DNA from: Marinobacterium ramblicola
GTDB lineage: Bacteria > Pseudomonadota > Gammaproteobacteria > Pseudomonadales > Balneatricaceae
Length of the DNA: 64,000 nucleotides
Assembly (NCBI RefSeq): GCF_019084545.1
Contig: NZ_JAHREP010000020.1
Coordinates: 36,359-100,358 of the forward strand
Direction of reading: 5' to 3'
Shown here: one piece after another, positions 28,099 through 36,317 of the stretch
Layout of the letters: each line of letters begins with the position of its first letter
How positions within the stretch are numbered: the first letter of the stretch is position 1
The notes under the pieces: model-generated
The model's input: only the letters and a program-made list of their open reading frames with translations
Told to the model about the DNA's origin: nothing
Databases searched by the model: none
Translations under genes and position numbers: made by a program

Positions 28099-29479
28099 AG
28101 CGAGCAGCCTCCCGACCTGCGATGCGGCCGAATACAGTGCCAATAGTCATACCGAAACCGGCAAGATATCCCTGGCCGAGAATGGAGCCGGCCATGATCT
28201 CCCCCGCCGCCCAGAGGTTCTTCATCGGGCCGGTGCGGCCCTGCACCTGAGCCGACTCATCCACTTTCAGTCCGAGATAGGTAAAGGTGACACCGGTACG
28301 CAGGGTATAGCCGTAATACGGAGGGGTATCGATCGGACGGGCCCAGTTGCTTTTCGGCGGCATCAGCCCCTGAGTGGCCAGGCCATCCAACTCGGTCGGA
28401 TGGAAGCGGCCTTCGGTGCAGGCATTGTTAAATTCGTTGATCGTCTGTTGCAGCCGTGTAGCCGGCAGACCGAGTTTCCCGGCCAGTTCTTCCAGGGTGT
28501 CGGCCTTGATCGGCGGGAAGACCGACGGCATGAACAGCTCAAGCGATTTCGAGTCGATGATCACATAACCGACCTGGTCCGGCTGGGCCGCAACTAACCG
28601 CCCCCAGATCGCATAACGTTTCGGCCAGACATCCTCTCCCTCGTCGTAGAAGCGCAGCCCCTCCTTGTTCACCACCACCGAGAACGGGACACAATCCAGC
28701 CGCGTTACGATGCCGCCGTCAAACTTCGGCGCGCGTCCATCAATCGCCACCGCGTGGCACTGCGTAGGATCGCCCACCGACTCCAGCTCCTGCCCGATCA
28801 GATCCTTGAGTACGACGCCACGGTTGTAGGGCGTCCCTCTGATCAGAAAATTCTTCGCAGCCGGTCCCCAGGCATCAGCCAACCAGTCGACATCCGCCTG
28901 AAATCCTCCCGATGCAACGACAACAGCCTTCGACACCAAGCAGTGCTGCTGCCCCTGATGCTCGACGTCGATACTGACGATTCTGTCCCCTTCCCTTTCG
29001 AGATGAGTCACATGCGCCTCGTAAAGAACGTCAACCCCCAGGTTCTGGGCTGTTCGATAGTAGGCATTGACCAGCGCCTTGCCCCCGCCCATGAAAAACG
29101 CATTTGTGCGCGAGAGTGACAGCGTACCCGACAGCGAGGGCTGGAAGCGCACACCATGTTCCACCATCCAGGCATAGCACTCCTGGGAGCTGCGGATCGC
29201 AAGCTTGGCAAGCTTTTCATCCGTATTGCCCTGCGTCACCTTCATCAGATCCTCGAAGTACTCCTGCTCGCCGTAACTGTCGGTTAAGACAGCCATCGGC
29301 TCTCCATGCATACAGCGAAAATTTCGAGTATGACGTGAGTTACCACCGCGGTACGCCTTGGGAGCCCCCTCCAGTATCAGGGTGCGTGCCCCTGCTTCGG
29401 CAGCCGAGATCGCGGCACAGAGTGCGGCATTGCCGCCACCTACCACGATCACATCGTAATTGGCTCTTGGATCCACCAT
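28085..29479 (-). CDS. tcuA: FAD-dependent tricarballylate dehydrogenase TcuA
   Basis: 464-residue flavoprotein of the fumarate reductase/succinate dehydrogenase flavoprotein family. The FAD motif GGGNAALCAAISAAEAG and RGGNSRHTRNFRCMH near the N terminus, and the late GQGYLAGFGMTIGT, fit TcuA. TcuA oxidises tricarballylate to cis-aconitate, which aconitase (acnA at 41088-43763) can take into the TCA cycle. It is the first gene of the leftward operon; a CTGTCA direct-repeat box lies 64 bases upstream. Confidence 0.92.
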   Translation of the reverse strand: MVDPRANYDVIVVGGGNAALCAAISAAEAGARTLILEGAPKAYRGGNSRHTRNFRCMHGEPMAVLTDSYGEQEYFEDLMKVTQGNTDEKLAKLAIRSSQECYAWMVEHGVRFQPSLSGTLSLSRTNAFFMGGGKALVNAYYRTAQNLGVDVLYEAHVTHLEREGDRIVSIDVEHQGQQHCLVSKAVVVASGGFQADVDWLADAWGPAAKNFLIRGTPYNRGVVLKDLIGQELESVGDPTQCHAVAIDGRAPKFDGGIVTRLDCVPFSVVVNKEGLRFYDEGEDVWPKRYAIWGRLVAAQPDQVGYVIIDSKSLELFMPSVFPPIKADTLEELAGKLGLPATRLQQTINEFNNACTEGRFHPTELDGLATQGLMPPKSNWARPIDTPPYYGYTLRTGVTFTYLGLKVDESAQVQGRTGPMKNLWAAGEIMAGSILGQGYLAGFGMTIGTVFGRIAGREAARYANN

Positions 29480-29542
29480 TTATTTATCAGCCTCCTGATT
29501 GTATACAGCCGAATACATCTGCACTCATCCTCTATGAGTTAG

Positions 29543-29559
29543 CTGTCATACACCTGTCA
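29543..29559. promoter_or_regulatory. Direct-repeat box between tcuA and the TctD-type regulator
   Basis: CTGTCA at 29543-29548 and 29554-29559, 5-base spacer, in the 206-base divergent intergenic region. It sits 64 bases from tcuA and 127 bases from the response-regulator start. Read on the plus strand it is the best Pho-box lookalike of the set (CTGTCATACACCTGTCAC). Confidence 0.65.
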
Positions 29560-29685
29560 CGGAGGCACATTGGCAAATTCCAGTACCACTTCTGGAGAAC
29601 CGCTTACGCTAATTTTCAGGATGCGTTTAGAATGAGTGGAGGCAGCAGGACCTGATCGAGATCGACATATTACTGAAGAGACACA

Positions 29686-30363
29686 ATGAGAATTCTGATA
29701 GTCGAAGATGATGAAACTCTGGGCGATGCGCTTTCAAGGCGCGCAGCACGGCAAGGCCATGGTACGGATTTGGTGGTGACGGGCAGCCAGGCAGACGAGA
29801 TTCTGAAACGACAGGATTACGACCTGATCATACTCGATTTGAACCTACCGGGCCTCGACGGTAAACGGGTCCTGGAAAACCTGAGAAAAAGAAAAAAAGA
29901 TACTCCTGTGCTGATTTTAACCGCCCGCGAACAGGTAGAGGACAGGATTACTCTGCTCGACTGCGGCGCAGACGACTACCTGACCAAGCCGTTTGACTTC
30001 GGTGAACTGGAGGCACGCTGCAGGGCACTGCTCAGACGAAAGTCGGGACATTCGCGGGATCAGGTCACTTATGGCAATCTGGTGCTCGACCGAAATGCCT
30101 GTACTGTTTCTATTGACAACGAACTCGTCGATCTAAAACAACGGGAGTTTCGGCTGCTTGAGATATTCCTGACCCATACCGGCAGGGTCTTAAGCAAGGA
30201 TGAGCTTCTGAATCACATATACAGCTTCGATGAATCACCAAGTCCCAATGCGATTGAACTGTACGTTGCTCGGCTTAGAAAAAAGCTGTCGTCCAGCTCC
30301 GTCGATATAAAAACGCTCAGAGGCTTGGGTTATCTACTCAATGATTTAGATGAAGCAAAATAG
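29686..30363 (+). CDS. TctD-type response regulator (OmpR family)
   Basis: 225-residue regulator. The receiver domain has the acidic pair ED(D) at residues 7-9, phospho-acceptor D51 in ILDLNLPG, and the conserved T/K pair (LTAREQ; YLTKPFD). The C-terminal winged helix (LKQREFRLLEIFLTHTG; AIELYVARLRKKL) is of the OmpR/PhoB type that binds 11-bp direct repeats. It overlaps the kinase gene by 14 bases. Divergence from tcuA and nearby tct genes suggest control of tricarboxylate uptake, as TctD does. Confidence 0.93.
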   Translation: MRILIVEDDETLGDALSRRAARQGHGTDLVVTGSQADEILKRQDYDLIILDLNLPGLDGKRVLENLRKRKKDTPVLILTAREQVEDRITLLDCGADDYLTKPFDFGELEARCRALLRRKSGHSRDQVTYGNLVLDRNACTVSIDNELVDLKQREFRLLEIFLTHTGRVLSKDELLNHIYSFDESPSPNAIELYVARLRKKLSSSSVDIKTLRGLGYLLNDLDEAK

Positions 30364-31762
30364 ATTTTCAATAAAACAGCAGCTCACCAAACTAACCATT
30401 AGCCTTCTGGTCATTCTGGTGATGATAAGCTACTTGGCAGCCGATCTTTATGGACGTCGTGCAGCACGCTTGTCCTATGACCGGCTTCTAGCCGGTGCCA
30501 CTCTCCAAATCGCAGAAAATATCAGCCTGATCAACGGCGTCGTCGTGGTCGATCTGCCAAGATCGGCATTCAAGACGCTGTCACTGGCACCCGACGATCG
30601 AGTTTTCTACGCAATCACCGATGAAGACGGCACTCTTGTTACCGGATATGACGATATTCCCATGCAGGTAGAAAATAGCGATCTACGTCGGGATGATAGG
30701 AGTATAGGCCCCTTCAACTACAGGTTTTACACGCAAAAATATCGAGGCGAAAACATACGATTTATCACCATGGATCAGGTGTTAAATGATGTTGCGATCA
30801 AAAAAAGAATACGGGTAACGCTGGGTCAATCCCTTCGGGCCAGAGAGGGACTGGCGTCAGAGATTCGCTGGAAGGCGTTACAGTTTGTATCGCTGTTTTT
30901 CGTCGTTGCGCTCCTGGTGGTCACTCTGGCGATCAGAATGATGCTGCTTCCGCTTAAAACGCTGAACCAAGAGCTAGGCTCCCGCTCTCCAGTCGATTTA
31001 ACGCCGCTCGATCTCTCGGTACCGGATGAGGTAACGCCGTTACTGAAAACCATCAACCACTTCATGAACCAGCTGAACGGTACCCTGGATAAACTGAAGC
31101 AGTTCACTGCCATCGCCGCACACCAGATAAGAACACCTTTGGCCGGTCTTAAATCTCAGGCACAAAATGCGCTGGAGGAGCAGGACAGCGAGATCAGGCG
31201 CCAGCAGCTACGGCGTGTGGTCGAGTGTAGCGATCTGCTGAGCGAAACCGTCAGCCAGTTGCTGATGCAGGCCGAGCTGGAACACCGCTTTCGGCGCGAG
31301 GTTTTTGAAGATATACAACTGGATGCACTGGTTAAAGAGGTATGCCGTGAGGTCGCCGTGCCCGCCTTGCAAAGCGGCGTAGAAGTCTCCTATCTGGGAG
31401 AAGGCGAGTTTCATTTGACCGGCGATCAGTTCGCCCTGAAGCAGATGATCCGCAACATACTCGAAAACGCGATCAAATACAGTGATGACAACGGCTTGGT
31501 CGAAACCAATATCCTAAAACTTGAAGACGGAACAATCGTACTTTCGGTCAGCGATAATGGACCTGGAATACCTGAGGCCGACCGACCCAAGGTGTTTGAG
31601 CAGTTTTTCCGCGGAACAGTTAGCAACAAGCCAGGAAGCGGCCTGGGCCTGTCAATCGCCAAGGAGATTGCCAATCATCATGGCGCTGAACTCCATCTGC
31701 TCGAGAACACGCCCCACGGACTCGTGGTCGAAATCCATTTTGCGAGGTCGGAAAATGCTTAA
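30350..31762 (+). CDS. TctE-type sensor histidine kinase
   Basis: 470-residue membrane kinase. Transmembrane helices at about 14-32 and 180-200 flank a periplasmic sensor. A short HAMP-like linker leads to the HisKA domain (AIAAHQIRTPLAGLKSQ, phospho-acceptor His) and the ATPase domain (NILENAIKYSDDNG; DNGPGIPEADR; GSGLGLSIAKEI). The N-terminal sensor resembles 2CSK-N of TctE kinases. It overlaps genes on both sides, so the three-gene set is translationally coupled. Confidence 0.93.
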   Translation: MKQNRFSIKQQLTKLTISLLVILVMISYLAADLYGRRAARLSYDRLLAGATLQIAENISLINGVVVVDLPRSAFKTLSLAPDDRVFYAITDEDGTLVTGYDDIPMQVENSDLRRDDRSIGPFNYRFYTQKYRGENIRFITMDQVLNDVAIKKRIRVTLGQSLRAREGLASEIRWKALQFVSLFFVVALLVVTLAIRMMLLPLKTLNQELGSRSPVDLTPLDLSVPDEVTPLLKTINHFMNQLNGTLDKLKQFTAIAAHQIRTPLAGLKSQAQNALEEQDSEIRRQQLRRVVECSDLLSETVSQLLMQAELEHRFRREVFEDIQLDALVKEVCREVAVPALQSGVEVSYLGEGEFHLTGDQFALKQMIRNILENAIKYSDDNGLVETNILKLEDGTIVLSVSDNGPGIPEADRPKVFEQFFRGTVSNKPGSGLGLSIAKEIANHHGAELHLLENTPHGLVVEIHFARSENA

Positions 31763-32807
31763 GTTGCTGTTACCGCTACTACTACTGGCCACGAATCTAC
31801 ATGCCACCAACCTTTTTAGCATTCCGGCCAGCTCCACACCCTCCACCAAACTGATCATTTATGGTGCGGCGGACTATCCCGCGATAAGCCCCCTGTTACA
31901 CGCATTTCACCTCAAACATCCTCGCATTGACATAGAGTATGTGGAGGGGAATACCCTGACGCTGTACCAGAAATTTCTTGCGGATCAGCCCAATGGCCCG
32001 GATGTGATGCTCAGTTCCGCCATGGACCTTCAGTTCAAGCTGGTTAACGATGGCTACGCTCGACCGTACCTCTCGTCTGAAACCGAACGCTTGCCGCACT
32101 GGGCGAACTGGAGAAATGAAATTTTCGGATTCACCTATGAACCCGCCGTCATTGTCGTCAACAAGACGTTGCTCGACAGCGCCGATATTCCCAGAAGTCG
32201 CTCCGAACTGTTGACCCTGCTACGCCGCCAAAGCGAAATTCTAAAAGGCCGGGTCGGAACATTCGATATTGAACGAGTGGGCATAGGCTATCTCACCTGG
32301 GCCAACGACCGTCAACAGACAACCAGTTATGGACGCCTGCTGGAAGCGTTCGGCAACAGCCTGGCTCGCCAGTATCCCAGCAGCGCCACGATGTTACAGT
32401 CGTTACAGGACAAAGAGTTGACCATTGCCTACAACGTGCTCGGCTCCTACGCGAACAGTTGGGCCAAGGTGTACCCGGATCTGCAGGTGATTCTACCGGA
32501 GGACTTCACGACACTGGTCATGCGCAGTGCCTTTATATCCCGTAGCGCCCGAAATCTGGAGAGCGCTCGCCTGTTCATCGACTTTCTGTTGTCCAAAGAG
32601 GGCCAGAGAATACTCGCCGACGCATCCAGTCTTTATCCGATACGCGACGATATTCCTGGTTACGAAACGGCCACGACACTCATCAAGGTCGATGACAGTC
32701 GCTTCAAGCCGATCTACCTCGATCTATCACTGTTGGCGATTAGCGATAAATCGAAGAAACAGATTATTCTGGATGAATGGGATTCTGCGATGCGATCTTA
32801 CCCTTGA
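31755..32807 (+). CDS. Orphan periplasmic solute-binding protein linked to the TctDE system
   Basis: 350-residue ABC-type (Fe3+/putrescine-like, type II) binding protein. The first 17 residues are a signal peptide (MLKLLLPLLLLATNLHA). The start overlaps the kinase stop codon by 8 bases, and no permease or ATPase gene follows. Such an arrangement suggests a ligand-bound receptor that signals to the kinase, not a transporter subunit. Ligand probably a di- or tricarboxylate, by context. It ends 33 bases before a convergent LuxR-type gene. Confidence 0.88.
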   Translation: MLKLLLPLLLLATNLHATNLFSIPASSTPSTKLIIYGAADYPAISPLLHAFHLKHPRIDIEYVEGNTLTLYQKFLADQPNGPDVMLSSAMDLQFKLVNDGYARPYLSSETERLPHWANWRNEIFGFTYEPAVIVVNKTLLDSADIPRSRSELLTLLRRQSEILKGRVGTFDIERVGIGYLTWANDRQQTTSYGRLLEAFGNSLARQYPSSATMLQSLQDKELTIAYNVLGSYANSWAKVYPDLQVILPEDFTTLVMRSAFISRSARNLESARLFIDFLLSKEGQRILADASSLYPIRDDIPGYETATTLIKVDDSRFKPIYLDLSLLAISDKSKKQIILDEWDSAMRSYP

Positions 32808-32840
32808 GCGGTCATCGTTATGGCAAAACACCACTACGAT

Positions 32841-33467
32841 CTATGAAACGTCGGCGTGATTCAGGTCTTGAACAAAGCTCAAAGCTTGATGCCGACTGGT
32901 CATCCTGAGTTTCTTCCTCGTACGGGTTATGGTCGCTTTTACAGTACACTCCTTTATACCAAGTTCAGTCGAGATGTCTGAATTCGTATAGCCTGCACAT
33001 ATTTTTCTTAGCACATCCCTCTCTTTCTCCGTTAGATCACGCACATCAGCTCTAAACAGTGAGAGATACTCTCTCGACATTAATAGTTCTTTATTCTTAG
33101 TGTTTTTTCCATTCCGGAAAAGAGAGGATATAAGCTTGTTAACAAAATCAAGCTCTGCATTCATAGGTATAAAAAAGTCAATTTTAGAGGATTTTATTAA
33201 CTTTTTATCCTGTTTACCTAAAACCTCTGAGAAAGCCAAAAACATAGTTTCACCGGAGCCGTAAATTGATCGACAAATATTGACACACTCTGTCTCCAAC
33301 ACGGAACCGTATACGATAAAAAATACTGGATTTCTCTGAACCTTAACGACTGATCGAACATTGTCAAATTCGTAGAATTCTGTTTCTTTACCCATAGCAG
33401 TGGATATTATTCTTTTCAAACTACTATTGAACAAAGGAGAATTACCGACAATAACCGTTCCGTACAT
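32841..33467 (-). CDS. LuxR-type transcriptional regulator with degenerate receiver-like domain
   Basis: 208-residue protein with a GerE/LuxR helix-turn-helix at the C terminus (LTEKERDVLRKICAGYTNSDI; ELGIKECTVKATITRTRKKL). The N-terminal half begins like a NarL receiver (TVIVGNSPLFNSSLKRI), but asparagine and serine replace the acidic residues and no phospho-aspartate motif is evident. Start at 33467 has AGGT upstream; a TTG at 33500 is less likely. The gene is clearly AT-richer than its neighbours and uses A/T-ending codons, suggesting acquisition by transfer. Confidence 0.85.
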   Translation of the reverse strand: MYGTVIVGNSPLFNSSLKRIISTAMGKETEFYEFDNVRSVVKVQRNPVFFIVYGSVLETECVNICRSIYGSGETMFLAFSEVLGKQDKKLIKSSKIDFFIPMNAELDFVNKLISSLFRNGKNTKNKELLMSREYLSLFRADVRDLTEKERDVLRKICAGYTNSDISTELGIKECTVKATITRTRKKLRMTSRHQALSFVQDLNHADVS

Positions 33468-33527
33468 TCGAGACCTATCTCTTGTAATGTGATAAACCAA
33501 GGCCAGGGGGCAAGGTAACAGAGCAAC

Positions 33528-33544
33528 CTGTCATGAAGCTGTCG
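33528..33544 (-). promoter_or_regulatory. Degenerate direct-repeat box upstream of the LuxR-type gene
   Basis: CTGTCA at 33528-33533 and CTGTCG at 33539-33544, 5-base spacer. On the minus strand TACCTT follows the inner repeat after 10 bases, as at tctC and prpF. It lies 61 bases before the start codon. Confidence 0.45.
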
Positions 33545-33737
33545 GATTCTGGCCTCTGAATCGTAGCTAGATTTCTAGACAGCTCAGTGCCTCAAATGAA
33601 TATCGGCTTGTTCCTCCTCATCGTATGTGCCGTCATCCCCTACATCCAGACCAACGCTTGTAACCCATCGATCAACTATTCTGGATAGAGCAAGCATCTG
33701 CTTCCGCGCTGAGCATGACGACGGTGGGAAAAAGACA

Positions 33738-33983
33738 ATGATGAGCTGTGACCAGCATGACTATATCGAAATAGCCTGTACATTCAGGTACCCGGTCAGG
33801 TTGACTCTGAACTCAGGTGTAATTGTCGAGGGGAAGGCGCTGGATACCCAGCGTAACGAGGCGCGGCAGGAGTGTCTCAAGCTTAGCGTGGCGGGCATGG
33901 ACAGCCTGATCGTGCTGGAGGATATCCGCCGTATGGAAGCCTGTACCGAAAACCCGCACTTCCAGGTGGTCTCCTTTGCCTAG
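33738..33983 (+). CDS. rof: Rho-binding antiterminator Rof (YaeO) family
   Basis: 81-residue protein matching the Rof/YaeO family: start MMSCDQHDYIEIACTFRYPV, then LTLNSGVIVEGKALDT and a final beta-strand after LIVLEDIRRMEAC. Rof binds the Rho hexamer and inhibits termination. Two adjacent ATGs (33738, 33741) follow a GTGGGAAAAAG sequence. A longer in-frame extension to 33627 has no family support. The gene stands alone. Confidence 0.85.
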   Translation: MMSCDQHDYIEIACTFRYPVRLTLNSGVIVEGKALDTQRNEARQECLKLSVAGMDSLIVLEDIRRMEACTENPHFQVVSFA

Positions 33984-34023
33984 GTGGTGACCTTTTCCCG
34001 GTAAAGCGCGATAAACCATAGAA

Positions 34024-34052
34024 AAGCCCGCCAGGTTTTACCCCGCGGGCTT
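34024..34052. terminator. Bidirectional terminator between rof and the hydroxylase gene
   Basis: 8-bp perfect stem AAGCCCGC / GCGGGCTT with a 13-base loop. On the minus strand it runs into TTTTCTAT; on the plus strand a TTTT lies eight bases on. It separates convergent genes. Confidence 0.75.
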
Positions 34053-34082
34053 AGCGCTGCTTTTGATCACGCGATTAGGTTG

Positions 34083-36017
34083 TTACCTCTGCTCAATCAT
34101 AAAAACATCAAAAAACTTCGTAAGCTCCTCGTGTGCCGTGACGGGCAGGATAGTGGCAATATGCTGGTCGGGTCGCACAATCACAACGCAACCCGCAGTG
34201 CGGTCGATTCCGCGCAGGTCATAGATGTCATTACCCTCTTCCGTGTGGAATACCTTTTCATAGTCACGCAGCCCGTACTTTCCTTTTGCAGGCCACAGGT
34301 AGTCATGCAGATCGTGCATCGACAGATCCTGTTGCTGAAATACCGCATAGGTATCAAAGACTGAGTCGATGTCAGCGCCCTTCGGTGTGTATTTCCGGAC
34401 CGGAGAGGACGGGTCGTTGGCCAGGAAGTCGACGAACTGGTAGGCCGCTGACGAGGGATCGGTCGGGTTTTGCGTGTCACCGAACAGGAAGATACGCCAG
34501 CGACCGTCGGCTTTTACCAGATGCCCCAGATGCTGGACTCTGCCGTCGGCTACGCGAGTGGCTTCAGCCGAGTGGAAACGCTGACCAATGTTAAAGCCCG
34601 TGGCCAGATGCTGGTTTTCATGACCCGTGCAGATAAATGACGGGTAGTACTCGATGGATGTCCCGGCGACAAAACCGCTTTGCCGCTTCATAAAGGCTTC
34701 GATCTTGGCGGTGTCGACTTTAGCCTGCTCGGAGTCATCGCCTGCGGTAGGTCGTGTGGCGACCAGCCTGGACAACTCTCGGTCGGCGTCGATCAAATGC
34801 TGCGCCACTTTGCGTCGTTCTGTGCAGTAGGTGCTCAGCAATCTAGGGTCGCTTCTGCCCTGGATTACCGCGGCCAACTTCCAGCCCAGATTAAAGGTGT
34901 CAGGCAACGAGGTATTTAAGCCCCAGCCCCCTTTGGGACTGTGAGTATGGCAGGCATCACCGGCGACAAATGCACGGGGGATGACCTCCTCTGAACTGCC
35001 CACGGGGCGATTATCAAAGCGCTCGGCGATGCGTTGGCCGACCTCATAGATTGACCACCAGGCCACCTCTTTCACATCCAGGGTGTAAGGGTGAAAAATC
35101 TTCTGGGCCTTGGCGATGATATCTTTCTCGTTCAATTTTACATCCGCTGCACGCTTGTCCTTGCCGAGCAGATCCAGCTCTACATAGAACCGACACAGGT
35201 AGCCGCCCTCGCGCGGAATGGTCATGACCGCGCCATGATTCTTGGACTGGATAAAGCTTTTGACGCGTATATCCGGGAAATCCGTGTTCAACAGAATATC
35301 CATGACGCCCCACGCCTTGTTGGCGGAATCGCCTTGCAGAGGGATACCCATGCTTTTGCGAACCTTGCTTCTGGCACCGTCACAGCCCACGGCGTAACGT
35401 GCTTTAACCGTTTCGGTCTTTCCGGCTCCCGCCTCGTCGGTTCTTTTGAAAGTCGCTGTTATGGGGTGGGCCGCAAGATCCTGGGTCAGGCTGTCGTCGA
35501 TGCTCATCTCAACCAGTTCACGGCTGTAATGGGGAGTAAGGTGGGTGACGGACCTTTCCATACCATCAGTCAGCAGCTCATGCAGGCGCGCCTGGTTTAC
35601 AATGCCGTGGGTAAATTCAGAAAGCCCAATTCGGGCATCAGCGATCTTGTGTGTGAGCTTGATGTTCTCGGGATTGTTCTCGTCCGGCTCCCAGAAGGTG
35701 TTTTGTTTCAGCTGGTAGGTTTCCTTCACCACCATTTCACTGCTGTTAAACGCCTCCATGATCTCGATGGTGCGGCAGGAGATGCCGTCCGCCCGCCCAA
35801 ACAGCAAGGGGCCGTGTGCCATATCAACAATGCATGTTTTAATGTCGGCGAACTCGGCCATCTGCCGCGCCATGGTCAAACCCGCAGGACCGGTGCCGAT
35901 AATCAGGACATCCACTTGTTCGGGCAGGTCGACAATCGGTGGGTCGGGGTAAGGCTCTCTAACTGCATCGGGAACCTCGTAATTGCCGGGTTTGAACCCA
36001 TTAAGATGATATTGCAT
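34083..36017 (-). CDS. mobA: 3-hydroxybenzoate 4-monooxygenase-like FAD aromatic hydroxylase
   Basis: 644-residue flavoprotein resembling Comamonas MobA and phenol 2-monooxygenase over its whole length. The N terminus MQYHLNGFKPGN, the FAD motif GTGPAGLTMA, the DG motif VGCDGARSKVRK, the second FAD motif GDACHTHSPKGGWG and the C-terminal thioredoxin-like domain (VVIVRPDQHIA) are present. MobA makes protocatechuate from 3-hydroxybenzoate. The segment after GDACHTHSP reads GWGLNTSLPD where GQGMN-x(3)-QD is usual, so FAD-pocket or substrate changes are possible. No ring-cleavage genes are adjacent. Confidence 0.8.
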   Translation of the reverse strand: MQYHLNGFKPGNYEVPDAVREPYPDPPIVDLPEQVDVLIIGTGPAGLTMARQMAEFADIKTCIVDMAHGPLLFGRADGISCRTIEIMEAFNSSEMVVKETYQLKQNTFWEPDENNPENIKLTHKIADARIGLSEFTHGIVNQARLHELLTDGMERSVTHLTPHYSRELVEMSIDDSLTQDLAAHPITATFKRTDEAGAGKTETVKARYAVGCDGARSKVRKSMGIPLQGDSANKAWGVMDILLNTDFPDIRVKSFIQSKNHGAVMTIPREGGYLCRFYVELDLLGKDKRAADVKLNEKDIIAKAQKIFHPYTLDVKEVAWWSIYEVGQRIAERFDNRPVGSSEEVIPRAFVAGDACHTHSPKGGWGLNTSLPDTFNLGWKLAAVIQGRSDPRLLSTYCTERRKVAQHLIDADRELSRLVATRPTAGDDSEQAKVDTAKIEAFMKRQSGFVAGTSIEYYPSFICTGHENQHLATGFNIGQRFHSAEATRVADGRVQHLGHLVKADGRWRIFLFGDTQNPTDPSSAAYQFVDFLANDPSSPVRKYTPKGADIDSVFDTYAVFQQQDLSMHDLHDYLWPAKGKYGLRDYEKVFHTEEGNDIYDLRGIDRTAGCVVIVRPDQHIATILPVTAHEELTKFFDVFMIEQR

Positions 36018-36317
36018 TACTCGATATCCTCGCTTTTGACCCTGCTGTTGATGTGCCAGCCACTAGTTAACATATTAACAATATTTCAGAGAATGCGATC
36101 CATTTCAATAGTAGGTATAGACGATAGGAGCTGCCCCCGAAATCTAATCCAACCGGATACCGAGACTCAGATACGAGCCTTGTGAACCCGCCCTCTCGAA
36201 GACTGTATCTATACTTGAATTTACCGACGCCCTATTCGTTCGGCGGCTGGGAGATACCGGCGGGAAAACCTAAAGACTATAACCAGAGGTTAAACAGATG
36301 AACCGGGGGTTAAACCT
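36018..36317. other. Divergent intergenic region with a 20-bp tandem duplication and leader ORF
   Basis: This region separates the hydroxylase gene and the antitoxin-like gene. Its last 40 bases before 36318 are two tandem 20-base units (36281-36300 and 36301-36320), identical at 16 positions. Each carries a purine-rich ribosome-binding site, GGTTAAAC and an ATG. The first ATG (36298) opens a 7-codon ORF (MNRGLNL) whose TGA overlaps the second ATG as ATGA. Nothing else is recognised. Confidence 0.7.

Noticed and set aside
24901..29559. Reading the CTGTCA repeats as classical Pho boxes controlling phosphate genes
   Set aside because: No phosphate genes are present and the repeats face opposite to the tct/tcu genes compared with PhoB-activated promoters. 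Kept as an alternative within the finding, not as the call.
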